A stretch of 64,000 nucleotides of DNA from Congeria kusceri (GCA_027627225.1 JAPFQT010000086.1:186001-250000); one strand, 5' to 3'. Positions 35,389 through 47,104 are shown, counted from the stretch's first letter. Numbers and translations are program-made. Notes: generated by a model not told the origin, from the sequence alone.

Positions 35389-35760
35389 ATATCAGGTCAG
35401 TACAAATATCTTTACGAAAACAGAATGCAGTAATGAATGCTATGGCAAATAGCCCACAGTTGGCATTATTGTTTTGCCGCATAACTTCGGGTACTTCAAT
35501 ACAAATTTGTATCTTGTGGCAACCATAAATATGAGATAACTGAATTTCCAATCCATCGGGAATTATAGCATCGTCAGACCGTTCGATAGCTACGCTGTCC
35601 AAAAAATATTTTTTCTTATTGAAAAAGATAGTGGAAACCCAATGATCTTTATGTGTGTGATGGATCTGACATGCAGGTGCAGTAACTGGCTTCACTGGGA
35701 CATTGGTAACCCACCGATTCGAATTTTCCATGATAGCTGGAACTTTTTCCGTTAGTTGAA
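35351..35760 (-). pseudogene. Ulp1/C48-type cysteine protease domain of the transposon
   Basis: Counting from the Met at 35731: CQIHHTHKDHWV with candidate catalytic His30, YFLDS with Asp45, and RQNNNANCGLFAIAF with Gln86 and Cys92. This H-D-Q-C order and spacing is that of Ulp1/SENP-like (C48) proteases. Such domains occur in several DNA transposon groups, including MULEs. All four candidate residues are present even though the surrounding gene is frameshifted. Confidence 0.7.
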
Positions 35761-36163
35761 AACTGTTAATATTAAGGAATTGTTTTTGAAGTTAAATATT
35801 GACTGCTTGCATGTGATGAGAATTAAGATTTTTATTGTTTACTACTTCATATTTGTCTTTTTCAGTTAATTCGAGATTTTTTTCCAGTGCTGAACTTCAT
35901 TACTGTATCGTCTGGACTCAAGTTTAATTCAACTAAATCGTCAGCAACGCTTTTTTCAATATCAGCATTTGGAATGCTTTCAAGTTGTGACTCTTAAGTT
36001 ATCTGTGTACGTTAATTCAAATAAATCATCAACTATTTTATCATCAATATTAATTTTGGGGATTTTTTCTTGTTGCGACTCCAAATTTTCTTGGAAAGTT
36101 AGTTTCCGTTTCATTTCAGATTTACGAGACGGACAATTATGTTCTTAGCGTTTCTTAGAAAAA

Positions 36164-36535
36164 CTATTTCGGAGTAGATTCCCGAAATAATAAGGACGTT
36201 TTAGCTGTACGATAAATATCACCCACAGTTTCTGAATGATTTGTTTCATTTTTCGAGTTTCGGTCATTACTAATGAATATTTTTTTAACTGCGAAATCAG
36301 GGGCTGGAACTATTTCTTCTTCAGTGTCACGATCGCCTTTCCTGCCCTTTTTCGAACTACACTTTTTGTTGTGTTTTGGACGAGCATTTCGTCTAAGTTG
36401 ACTTAGATTATACGTCTTCTTTTCATTCGGTATAGGCATTCCGATGGGAAGCATAGCGGCTATTATGAGGTAACAGCACGCAGTTGATGGACAATTACAT
36501 GTTTCGTTCGGAAATAATGTTTCTGTGTGCTTTTT
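36164..36535 (-). pseudogene. SWIM-like motif and basic linker of the transposase
   Basis: Reading through a run of about ten adenines (36531-36540), the frame gives HTETLFPNETCNCPSTACCY and LIIAAMLPIG, then a Lys/Arg-rich linker (NARPKHNKKCSSKKGRKG). C-x-C followed by C at the right distance matches a SWIM zinc finger, although the expected His is replaced by Tyr or Leu. SWIM fingers normally follow MULE transposase domains. Confidence 0.6.
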
Positions 36536-36538
36536 TTT

Positions 36539-36930
36539 TTATCCCTTTACCATGAAAGCGCCCATTTCTGGTACTATAACAATGCCGTTGTTATTTAGTG
36601 TATAGATGGCCAATGAAACTTGTGAACGACTTTCTTTTTGTAATTGATCCGGAACTTCTTTATCGGAAGACTCCACGTTTTTGACCGTTTGTTCTGACGT
36701 ACTGGGAATAGATGTCGGCTGAATAAAAGCGGCTATGTTTGCCTTAACGAAATCAATTATTGTGTCCGGTTGGCAACATGCTTTAGAAAGTTCGACGGTA
36801 TCGGGGCTTTCTTTGTATGATGAAATCGCGGTAGTAAATACCATTCAGTTTCTCCACAAAATCCACGTAAAAGTTCAGTTACCTTGTTCGCTTGCAAGTA
36901 GTTAAGAAATAAAACTATACTATCTATTCC
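36539..36930 (-). pseudogene. Region between MULE catalytic core and SWIM, two frameshifts
   Basis: After NNSAESINAEFKRL the frame closes at 36920. One base over, it continues as DSIVLFLNYLQANKVTELLR and GFCGETEWY. It then shifts again near 36845 into TTAISSYKESPDTVELSKAC and IIDFVKANI, ending AIYTLNNNGIVIV and PEMGAFMVKG. The order is that of intact MULE-type proteins, so this is one gene with frameshifts rather than separate genes. Confidence 0.65.
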
Positions 36931-37440
36931 CTATAAAATCAGTAAGTCGCTTAAATTCTGCATTGATTGATTCTGCGCTGTTGTTCGTAACGCCGGAATA
37001 CGGGTTGTAATTATCACACGTTTCAAGAATCCATCTGCCCGCGTGTTCTTCTATAGTGTCGCGCAAGTTTTGTTCAAAATATTCTACCATCGGTTCACTC
37101 CATTTAATTTTAATTTCATCATATTTATTTTTGAATTGCTCCTTAGACTCGCAAGTTAAAAGAGATCGAACGTCTTTGTCATAGATCATTTTGTCATCCA
37201 CTTTCGCACTATGATTAGTAAGCCAACACTTTAAGTCTTTTAAAATGTGGTTCTAGCATATTAAAACTTTACTAGTTGTGAGGCAATTATTGAATGCGTT
37301 AACAATCCCTATTTCTCTGTCCATAATAACACACAATTTTGATTTTGACATCTTTGGTATTTTAGAATTAATTATTTCAAGAAACTGTTCATGACATTGG
37401 TGAAATTTTCTTAAATGAATCATAAACGCGATAGGTATAA
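36917..37440 (-). pseudogene. MULE transposase catalytic domain
   Basis: The minus-strand frame reads HIIPIAFMIHLRKFHQCHEQ, then KLCVIMDREIGIVNAFNNCL, VLIC-stop-NHILKDLKCWL, and after about 80 residues NNSAESINAEFKRLTDF. VIMDREIGIVNAF carries the second catalytic Asp, and C-W-N-H-ILKD is a MULE hallmark; here the Trp codon has become TAG (37255-37253). The first catalytic Asp region should lie upstream beyond an intron and was not found. Confidence 0.75.
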
Positions 37441-37569
37441 TGTGTTTTTCTCGTTATTATTTCTGTTTATTATTGGGTTTATGAACAGTTTTATTCCAAA
37501 CATATTTCAATAAACTTTATTGATTTATATTTTTTATATTTATAAACTTCCCCAAGTTTATATAACTTA

Positions 37570-37678
37570 CCTCGGGTTTGTAGAGTGAACTTTTTCGCAC
37601 AGCCTCTTCATGTCTCGAACAATGTCGACAGGAGACAACTCTGGGATGTTTGCGCCCGCAACAATCGCAACGACGTTT
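37570..37678 (-). pseudogene. Cys/His-rich exon of the transposon gene
   Basis: One frame gives KRRCDCCGRKHPRVVSCRHC followed by SRHEEAVRKSSLYKPE, a zinc-finger-like Cys/His pattern. A second open frame over the same bases ends in a perfect donor (CCGAG|GTAAGT). Cys/His density favours the first frame. It lies just 5' of the MULE domain in transcription order. Confidence 0.45.
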
Positions 37679-37881
37679 ATATTATAATTTGAACACAAAA
37701 TTATGGATTTAAAATAAAATGTACTATTGCATACGTGTACACAATAAAGCTGTCATTAGGTTGTAAAACAGTAACATTACTGTTGCGTGAAATTAAGATC
37801 ATTACGTCCAATAAGGATACGTGAAATATGAAAACCCATGAAAAGTGTACATTTTTAATCGCGAACTCTATGTTAATAAAT

Positions 37882-37975
37882 AACGTAATCATCATCAGCA
37901 GCAGCATCATTATCATCATCCGGATAACAACAATAATAATAATAATAATAGTAATAATAAAACATCATCACATCG
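37882..37975. repeat. CAT/AAT-rich microsatellite
   Basis: Runs of ATCATC, CAACAATAATAATAATAATA and related triplets inside the right part of the MULE transposon. Confidence 0.7.
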
Positions 37976-37979
37976 TCAT

Positions 37980-39600
37980 TTACGGCTTAAATTTTCGCTA
38001 TTTACGTCTATAACACCCATTTTCATCACTACCAATTTTAACAGAAAAAGTACAATATTATTCTTTTTTTCCTAATTCAATTGTATTCGTGTATATGCAT
38101 TGTTCCATACATTACAATATAGTAGTACAACTATATATGTAAATAGTTAAGAAATATAATTACGTATTACGCGTATTCTTTATACACGTGTTCATTAAAC
38201 AAAGATAGTCAAGCTTATTTAAACTAAAACGCACAAAGAATGCGGTATGCTGTATACTGGCGTGTGCATCTGTTTGATTATGTTTTGACAGTCTGCCTCG
38301 CCGCAAGATAACACCATTAGTGGTGTGTGACCTTACACAAGTGTATTGTGGGCATGAGATGTCACACTAGTAAACCAGCTACCGGTCTACGACAAATGAT
38401 CAAGTCAAACAAAGATCTTTATTATTTGTCTCAATGTATGTTATTATTATAATGATAGTAATTGATATAATGTTCACCATAGAAACTACATTTATTACTA
38501 TTTTGGAAACAAATGATGATCGATAACATTACTAATAATACTAAAAAGAAATTTAATATTTTGTTACTGTCCAGTGAAGATATATCACCATGTTAAAATG
38601 TTACAATGTAACACAAACATTACTAAGCATTAATATATTTCTGCACTGTGCTATATATATATCTTCTTCGATCCTAACATTAACGGCAGAGGTATTTTCT
38701 ATTTATTACTATGTATTGCAGCATAGAAGAATAATAATAATAACTACACCGATCCAATATTTTGAATCCAGGAAAAAACAATGTTGAGATATTTTTACCA
38801 GTCAAGTACATGCACTTGACCTGCCTGTGTCCAAATATTACCGCCATTTCACAGTTTATAAAGACACACACACAACACAAACAACAAACACTCACACAAC
38901 ACAAATCACAATAGCAATGGTCACACAATCACACAAAGCACTATCGGTAGCTATAACGAATAATACTTTGAATTATTTGGTACTCGCTAAAAGATCATTA
39001 CTTTGAAAACAATATGTGCAACATTCCAGCCGGACCAAAGACAAATGTTTGCTTTGAAATTAGATTGAGCACAAAAGTATTAAAAAGCAAGCGTTAATAG
39101 GTCTGAGGGTTACGGAACAAATCAAAGATGACTGCTAATTAGTGCCTTATTATCGGTCCGTAACAAGTTACAGCTAACAGGGCACAATAATTATACGATC
39201 TAAAGCATACCATACCATTACATAAACTACGCAGCATAAGACTAATATATTTAAATAAACACATGCTCCATCTATATAACTGACGCAAATGTTTTTAATA
39301 TATTTTAATCATTAAAACGAAAACATTATTAAAAAATTCCATTACTCTTAAAATCATCATACTATTAAAGTAGTAAATTTATAATAATATCATTATGGTA
39401 TGGTATCAATATAGTTTCAAACTTTAATGATTGCTAATATGAACACAAACTCGTTCAACGATTTAACTTCGAAAATAATTTATTTTATATACACAATATA
39501 AACTGCCAATTATTAAGCATTTATTTCCATACAAAAATTATTCCAACAGTACATAAATCACTAATTGGTTTTCAACTGTTCGTCTATGTCTCTTATATAT
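37980..39600. other. Non-coding right part of the MULE transposon
   Basis: AT-rich sequence upstream (minus-strand sense) of the recognised coding remnants. The gene's first exons and promoter should be here, but I could not identify them. A CACAAACA-rich patch lies at 38860-38935. Confidence 0.45.
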
Positions 39601-40075
39601 TAGATGCGTTTTCCTTCTATCTCTTTATTGGCTGCGTTTTCCAACGATATTTTTATTAGCTGCACGGCTGCGTTTTATACCCCTAAAATGCAGGCTGCAT
39701 AGTGCAGGCTGCGCTAAAAGCTGCGTTTTATACTGTTTTGCGACCAATTTACCTTAGGACTATTTGAACCAAACTATTTGATATCTGCTAACTAGAATTT
39801 GGAACAAATATGTGTTGGATCGAATCGTCTTTAGCGATATTATTGGAACCCAAAATTCAATATTTAAATTTGAGCTCTTTATCCTAAACTAGCTGCTATT
39901 TGGTTTATTATTTAGATCGGACATTTAGTCGATTTCATACACAATTATATAAGTGCTATGAAATATAAAAATCAAACGCCGGGTTCATGATAAAAGCTGT
40001 TTATGAAAGAAATGTTACTTTCACACGTTTGGTCACAATCGACTTCAGTTCAACAGAATTGAGAGTTTCGGTGAG

Positions 40076-40212
40076 CACGATGATTTATACACGACGATGA
40101 TGGTGATCTTGAAAATAATGATGATGAAATAATGATGACGGTAATGATGACGGTAAGGAAGATGATGGAAATGATGAGGATGATGTTGAGGATGATGATG
40201 ATGACGCTGGGT
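40076..40212. repeat. GATGAT-type microsatellite
   Basis: Irregular (GATGAT)n with GACGGT and GAGGAT interruptions. Confidence 0.75.
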
Positions 40213-40559
40213 GTATGATGACGTCGTTCATTTCCAGAAGTTCATGGACAAGTTACTCTAAAGCAAAACGGAACGCGGTATTAATGTGAAAATGAACATA
40301 TTGTATTTTAACTCATATCTATCAAACACTATATAAGAAAATGATTCAGAAATCATACATTCAAAGAGAATTATTTCCTAAACACAATGGCTATATGCAC
40401 ACCGGTTCTGCACTTAAAATGCGCACCGTCATTTTACCGAAATCACAACGTCAATCTTTCTCAAAATGGACGCCAGCTGTAGCGGTACAACGACGGTGTC
40501 TGTCTACCTATTGGTGAAAAATATCATTATAGTTTTCTGTGGAAAAAGAAAACATTAAT

Positions 40560-40720
40560 CTCTGTGCATGAGCACACTGATCCTCCAATATATCGAAGCG
40601 CATGCCCTTAAGACCCTTCTTCAGTCTCGGGGAAAAGAGCGGAAATCGCACGGCGCGAGTTTCGGTGAATATGGCGCATGTTTCAAAGTCTCCGCAATGA
40701 TCCGGATCGATATTGTCGTC
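40560..40720 (-). pseudogene. mariner transposase fragment
   Basis: The minus-strand frame contains KHAPYSPKLAPCDFRSFPR and, after a one-base shift near 40625, RLKKGLKGMRFDILEDQ. These match the mariner/Tc family block around the third catalytic Asp (PPYSPDLAPCDFFLFP...LKKxLKGxRF), except that the Asp after SP is Lys here. No inverted repeats or remaining domains seen; a fossil fragment. Confidence 0.65.
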
Positions 40721-41354
40721 TCCACCCCACTTGATGCATATATGAAAGCATCGTCTTCATGATATATCATTCTGCGATCGTATTGGTCCGTTCGCGTCCG
40801 CTGGAGTGCACGTGTAAGGTCCCGGCATAACACCTGGCGAAAAGAAAAAAAAACTACCTTAAGTATTTCGTTTAAGCGTGTGATAAGTACATGTAGCGTA
40901 TTTGAAAATATTTATCATGTTAAAGTTAAATCAATCTTATTTATATAACTAAGAAATATAAGGCTTTGTTGTATGTCTTGTAAAAGTTGAATCACTTTTT
41001 AATTTCTGAAAATTGTTAGGCAACAAAATTTCTAATGTGTGCATATATATATACTGGTCTTTATTAAAAAATAAGTAGTAAACATAAGACAATCAGTGTG
41101 TTTCCTGCTTTTAAAACACGGTCCGTATGGTCCGAAAATGTATGGTCCATAGTCCGTATGGTCCGTATACCATGTCGTGATTGTGTCGCAAGATTATTTC
41201 GCTTGGTTATGCCACATATTTTTTCCTTTGGTTCTGCGACATATAACTTTTACGTGGTTGTGCTCATTTGGTTAATTCGCGTGAATGTAAAACGTGATTG
41301 TGTCACTTATGTCGTAATTGTGTTGGTTTTCACGCGTGATTATGTTGCGTGGAT

Positions 41355-41998
41355 ATAATGCATGTGGTGCGTGGTTGTGTTGCGTGGATGTGATGCGTGG
41401 TTGTGTTGCGTGGATGTGACGCGTGGTTGTGTCGAGTGGATGTGACACATGGTTGTGTTGCATGTATGTGACACATGGTTGTGTTACATGTATGTGACAC
41501 ATGGTTGTGTTGCGTGTATGTGACGCATGGTGGTGTTGCATGTATGTGACGCGTGGTTGTGTTACAAGTATGTGGCACATGGTTGTGTTGCGTGTATGTG
41601 ACGCATGGTGGTGTTGTATTTATGTTACGCGTGGTTGTGTTGCGAGGATGTGACACGTTGTTGTATTGCGTGGATGTAACGTTTAAATGTGTTATGTGCA
41701 TGTTAGACATGGTTGTGTTGCATGGTTGTCACGTGCGGTTGTGTGTCGTGTATGTGACACGTGGCTGTGTTGCGTTGCTGTGACGTGTAGTTGTGCTACT
41801 TGTATGGGACACGTGGCTGTGTTGCGTTGATGCGACGTGTAGTTGTGTTACGTGCATGTGACACCTGGTTGTGTTGCGTGCATGTGACACGTGGTTTTGT
41901 TGCGTGGTTGTCACGTGTAGTGTGTGTCGTGTATGTGACACGTGGTTTTGTTGCGTTGATGTGACGCGTTGTTGTATAATGTGGTTGTGACGCGTTGT
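41355..41998. repeat. 26-bp minisatellite, about 24 copies
   Basis: Unit close to GCGTGGTTGTGTTGCGTGGA plus TGTGAC, diverged between copies. Since 26 is not a multiple of three, all three frames are cycled, giving long open frames on both strands (rich in HNTT/VTSTQ-like strings) that I regard as spurious. Related in sequence and period to the array at 62456-62868. Confidence 0.85.
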
Positions 41999-41999
41999 T

Positions 42000-44205
42000 T
42001 ACCGGTATACTAATATCATGTTTATTATAGCATTAACCATGTGCAAGTTCCTAAGCATAGTTTTTTAAAGACAAATTCTTTATAATTTGAACTTATCTTC
42101 AATATAAAAATGAGCCGTGAAATCCTTAAACATTGAAAACAAAATAATAAGAAATCAAGAGATAGCGCCATTAAAGTTTGTAATAGGGGATTTCATACTA
42201 CCGGTACATTGTTACAAACTTTCCGTATGGGAGTGCACGAGTTTTTACAGGACAGCAATAGTTAAAGTAACGGTGAACTAGTTTCGTGTACGCCTTGTGT
42301 TTTGTAACCACACAACTATATGTAAGAATTTAAGTGTTTTGGACAGTGTATATATAGGTTTTGGGTAATTCTGACAGTAAAATGTGGACATTTCGTATAT
42401 CTGGAATATTAACTTATTGTGGAATTTAATTTTATAAATGTGAGCATCACATGTTCAAAATGCGAATGACTTTTTGGACTTATTGCGGTATGGGAATATT
42501 TCTTTATTATGCACGTTATTATTTCTGATCATGAACTAAACTGCGAACACAAGAACGTGGACTGTGCAACGCGGCGGCGCTGTTGTCGGGAAGTTGAAGT
42601 CAGCAAAGGTAGGTTTTGATTTAGTCTTATATTAACAGGGTTCCCATTCACGAGGGACATGTGTGTCATCCTGGAATGTACGTGTAGTGAATAGAAAAGT
42701 CAATAGTTGTTTAAAAATATTTCACAAACGTATATTTATAAATGACTTTACACAAAGTATTTAGGCTAAATGTATTTGCAAAGATATAAATGAACTCAAA
42801 AAAATGATGTTGCCATAAGTCTATGTTACAATGTTCTTGTTTGAATAGGAAATATTTTGAACGTCTAGTTTATATCGATATAATTACTTTACAAAACTAC
42901 ATGTATAAAAAGGTAACGTTTAAACTCAAATTAATCAAATTGTTAAATGCTAACTTTCAGACAGAATGTTGTTCTTATAGGACATTTGCCCTAAACGAAA
43001 AAAAGACCGTTGAAAAAAGTTGGCAAGCGTTATTCATATAGTTTCTGAATTTGGCAGTGTTTCTGGTTCAGCTTTTGCAGTATAATGTTTTCCGTGTGTT
43101 ATTTTTATTTTACTAATTCTAATGTGTATATTAGGCAAAATTTGAAGTTCAATTGCAAAGATATAGATGTTAAAGTATAAGTACATTTGTAATTATTGCA
43201 TCATTTGTCTGTTAAATTGTCTGTACACTGAAATTTGCCTTTATGCACATCGTTTTATATAAAAGAAGTAGATATTGACGCTTGAGAATCAAAATGTCAA
43301 ACATTTTACTTTATTTGCATGTTGTATATGGTTCATTACAATATATATCGGATGAACCCGTATATTGACTGAAATCGAAATACACGTGATTTTCAAGTAT
43401 TCCTACATATATATGCTTGTACTCCTGTGTAAGTAAACGCATTGACGATAAAACAGAGCGCCATATTCCTCAAATCTCTGGATATCATTGCAATTTTTCT
43501 CCTAGGACTCAGGAGTAAACAGCTTCACTATTTATAAAAACTAAAAAGTGAATATGACTGACCGGAATTATGCCATTTTAACTTTGCCGGACACTGCCGT
43601 ACCTAAGAAACCTTGACTCCGGTACACGCGCGGTCTGTCGTCATTTCAGGCTACAGTGAAGTGGGAATGTTCGAATTTCGGACTTCTACGTCACAGGCCA
43701 TATTGACGTCATTGTTTACGCACTTCAGTGTCGCTGATGGACATTGGTGCGTACCGGTTGTGTTCTCACCGTTTCCCGAGTATTCTGTTTTCGGAGATGG
43801 CTTAAAATTATGTGTGTGTCTTGTTTATCAGTTGCATTTCCTTCTTAATCGTCTGTGGTGGTCAGTTGTAAACACTTCCGGTAGCATGGAGTTCATCACG
43901 AATCTTTGCTATCGTTCTGTCCTGAATCTATGGACTCACATTGAACGCATCTTTGAATTGTAATCAACTATGGATATAATGCGGTAATTTGCTAGTGGGT
44001 GTACTTAATCGTGATAAACTATCTTGGCGGAGGAATGTGCTCTCCGAGTGTTTCCTAACGTAATATTATGAAGAGACGCAACTCGCATCATCAACCACAG
44101 GAAACCAATATTTCATTGACATAGCCCCTTTAATGTAGTAATTCAATGATTGTAAAAGTACACCTATCTACCATATCGTTTATTATATAGTGTATGTACC
44201 CTATA
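42000..44205. other. Stretch without recognisable genes
   Basis: A CpG-containing patch at 42540-42605 (CAACGCGGCGGCGCTGTTGT) ends in a donor-like AAAG|GTAGGT and could be a non-coding first exon; this is weak. The 116-codon open frame at 43613-43963 shows no domain. The rest is AT-rich. Confidence 0.35.
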
Positions 44206-44220
44206 CCCTATACCAAGCTG

Positions 44221-44272
44221 TCCCTAACCCTGTCCCTAACCCTAACCCTGACCCTAACCCTGTCCCTAACCT
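44221..44272. repeat. Interstitial telomere-like repeat
   Basis: CCCTAACCCTAACCC, with CCCTGT and CCCTGA variants, makes about eight hexamers. CCCTAA is the complement of the TTAGGG telomere repeat of molluscs and most animals. Confidence 0.75.
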
Positions 44273-44980
44273 CGCACTCAAACATCAGCCCGCCACATTT
44301 ACACATGCCCAGAGGTAGTTACAGCCACTGACTTGTTAAGTGCACACACTGGATATATTTACGAGAACATTCTCATTTAAAGGTGCTAATGCTACTATTA
44401 AAACTCTTACTGGTGCTTTCTCTTGATGTGTTGTATTAAAAAAAAATATGCCTCTGACATATAAGTACACTATTCAAAAGTCCTAAACCGCCACTGCAAT
44501 AATGGATATAACTTTAAAACTGTTTATTATATCAATTTGAAATTATGCGTTCGGTGTAAAATACAGAAAATACCAGGTGTACACTTTTGAGTAGTGTACA
44601 CTTGCTACTATTGTAATATGGTACTTAATGTAGAGTTCTCGCAATCAAAAAGTGACTATAGGTATACAACATGTATTTTATGCACGGAGATGTTGTTTAT
44701 GTAGTTTTAGAATTTGCTTCCATTTAGTTACTACAAGTTGATTGCTTTCGAGACATTTTTGCCCGATCGTTGTATTCTGTTTCCTAGAAAATAAATAAAA
44801 CCACTCACTAATTTAGGAAAACAGTTTAGCAAAGTCAATAAGAAATATAATAACATATTTAAAATCAATATATATCAATTCAGTTAGTATTTTAATTAGT
44901 GTGTTTTTGACCAAAATATTTTAAATACACTTGCAAGTTCTTACACATGCTATCCAGTTAAGAACATATACTTTCCGTAG

Positions 44981-45050
44981 CACGGGAGACAACTAAGTGT
45001 TACTCTTGTCCGTTCTCCTTGCAGCAGTTGCTTCCCCTATATCGACTCCG
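44981..45050. repeat. Short GGGAGACAAC...GTTGCTTCCC repeat, copy 1
   Basis: CACGGGAGACAACTAAGTGT ... GCAGCAGTTGCTTCCCCTAT. The ends are nearly inverse (GGGAGACAAC and GTTGCTTCCC), so this is a tiny inverted-repeat element. Other copies are at 50877-50935, 54969-55027, 59908-59950 (left end lost) and the window edge (63983). Confidence 0.6.
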
Positions 45051-45692
45051 ACAGGACTTGGCAAGCCTGAAATAGATACAGCAAACGTTTTATTTACTCG
45101 TAAATTCGTTATTACACATTTGCACTCAGCTATGGTTGCGTTTTACACTTTAGATAACTTGGTTTTATTTTGGAAGCATATAATAGAGATGTAGTTTTAA
45201 TATTTCTCCTCCATTCAGAATGTATGGCCCTTTATTTTTTCCTCGATGGACTATATAGGGAACATTTCTTGTAAACGCAACTCCTACAGAACGGATTTTT
45301 TAAAAACTTTTCTTCGTTGTTGACGATAATGAGTTGTTGTGCGTAAAGATGGAGATATTTCTCCGCCTTTAGGAAGTTATGGCCCTTTGATTATTTATCT
45401 TTTATGGAATACATACGGAGCATAACAATCTCGTGAACGCAACTCCTCCTACATTATCCAACGGATTTTCTTGAGGCTTGTATCATTCGGGGCCTGTTGT
45501 CACTTCAATGACAAAGCTGTAGTGCAAATTCTGTTAATCTTTTACGAAATCAGTATTTTTAATTTGGCAGCATGCAACAGGGTAATATCAAACGTCTCTC
45601 AAGCAAGAGAATTCATTTTGATTGTGAAAGGCATCATATACTTAGCTGTTTTATTGTGCAACTCATTAATAAACTATTTTTAGCTATAATTT

Positions 45693-46382
45693 GTAGGGGT
45701 GGGACGATACAGTGTATATCGATATTGTATCGATACGCACTACTCTCGATACGTATCGGTACACAAAACCTAAATATCGGCATTTTCAGAGTGACTATGT
45801 TTGAACGACATCCAGTTACGTTTTATGTTATTTTACGTTTAATGGTTTCAGACTTTTCACAGACGTTAACTTAGAATGTAAAAGACGATTTAATTGGCTG
45901 TTAGGAGTGCTATTGATCGATCAGAATTTGCTTTGTTAATACTATCAAGATGGACAACGACAAAGTTACGTTTAACTCCAGATATGGAGAACAAACTTGT
46001 GCCTCTCAAGCACAACATAAACAATTGAGCATGTGAAGAAATTAATTTCTGTTCAGTTACAATATTATTCAAGCGTTTGTTTTCTATTGTACAAAGTGCA
46101 TACAATAAAACTCAGTGTTTTTGACTTGCTTTAAGGATATTGAACAAACATTCAAAAACTTGTGTATCACTTCGTTTTGATTGACAGAAAATTTAAAATT
46201 ACTCTTGTGAACTTAAACATGAATCATATTAACAGACAGTATTGGCTATTAACACACAACAATATCTAGCTATTTTATTAATAAAAAATATATTTGAATA
46301 ACTGAAATGTTGCTTGTAACAACATCATATGGTTGTATCGTACGTATCGTAAAACGTAAAACATCGATCGTCCCAACCCAAA
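45693..46382. mobile_element. Possible hAT-like MITE (~0.69 kb)
   Basis: GGGGTGGGACGAT (45696-45708) and ATCGTCCCAACCC (46367-46379) are near-inverse termini, with CGATAC/GTATCG-rich subterminal sequence on both sides. No target-site duplication could be seen and there is no coding capacity. Confidence 0.45.
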
Positions 46383-46409
46383 TAACCAGTAGGTATGCTT
46401 GCAACCCAA

Positions 46410-47032
46410 TAAACGCCGATTAAGGCAACCGTGCGTCCGTCGATTAAGGCAACAGTGTGTCCGCCGATTTTGGCAACTGTGTGTGCCGATGAAGGCAACA
46501 GTATGTCTGCCGATGATGGCAACAACCGTGTGGTCCGGCAATGAAAACAACCGTGTGGTCCGCCGATGAAGGCAACCGTGTGTCTGCCGATTATGGCAAC
46601 CGTGTGTGCCGATGAAGGCAACCGTGTGTCTGCCGATGATGGCAACCGAGTGGTCCGCCAATGAAGGCAACCGCGTGGTATGCCAATGAAGGCAACAATG
46701 TGGTCTGCCGATGAAGGCAACCATGTGTCCGGCGATGAAGACAACCGTGTGGTCCGCCGATGAAGGCAACCGTGTGTCCGCCGATAAAGACAACCGTGAG
46801 TCTACCGATGAAGGCAACCGTGTTTCCGGCGATGAAGGCAACCGTGTGTCCGCCGATGAAGACAACCGAGTGTCCGCTGATGAAGGCAACCGTGAGTCCA
46901 CAGATGAATGCAACCGTGTATCCACCGATTATGGCAACCGTGTGTCCACCGATGAATGCAACCGTATGTCTGCCGATGATGGCAACCGTGTGTCCGTCGA
47001 TTACGGCAATGCGTGTGCCCTCTGATGAAGGC
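46410..47032. repeat. 24-bp minisatellite, about 26 copies
   Basis: Unit close to GATGAAGGCAACCGTGTGTC plus CGCC. With a period divisible by three, it gives overlapping open frames on both strands (DEGNRVSA and the like), which I consider by-products. It adjoins the element ending near 46382. Confidence 0.9.
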
Positions 47033-47104
47033 AAAAATGTGAATTGAAATAATAACGGTCATTGTAAATACTAGCGTTAAAACTCAGAACATATCATCCA
47101 TAAC

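Larger units (their letters stand above)
33629..39741 (-). mobile_element. Mutator-like (MULE) DNA transposon with Ulp1-type protease, decayed, 6.1 kb
   Basis: A 27-bp perfect inverted repeat bounds the element: 33647-33673 (GTATAAAACGCAGC...) and 39707-39733. A 10-bp direct repeat GACCAATTTA lies just outside both ends (33619-33628, 39742-39751) and is a candidate target-site duplication of MULE length, though 18 and 8 bases separate it from the inverted repeats. Coding remnants run on the minus strand: a Cys/His-rich exon, MULE transposase, SWIM-like motif, Ulp1/C48-type protease and PHD-like finger. At least four frameshifts and one nonsense codon show it is dead. About 1.7 kb at the right and 1 kb at the left of the genes is non-coding. 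Confidence 0.8.

Noticed and set aside
41272..41941. Open frames of up to 126 codons over the 26-bp array
   Set aside because: Frames cycle through the unit and show only low-complexity repeats.
43613..43963. 116-codon plus-strand open frame
   Set aside because: No domain, no clear splice or promoter signals and composition like chance; not listed as a gene.
46278..47062. Open frames up to 215 codons over the 24-bp array
   Set aside because: Overlapping frames on both strands from a repeat with a period of eight codons.
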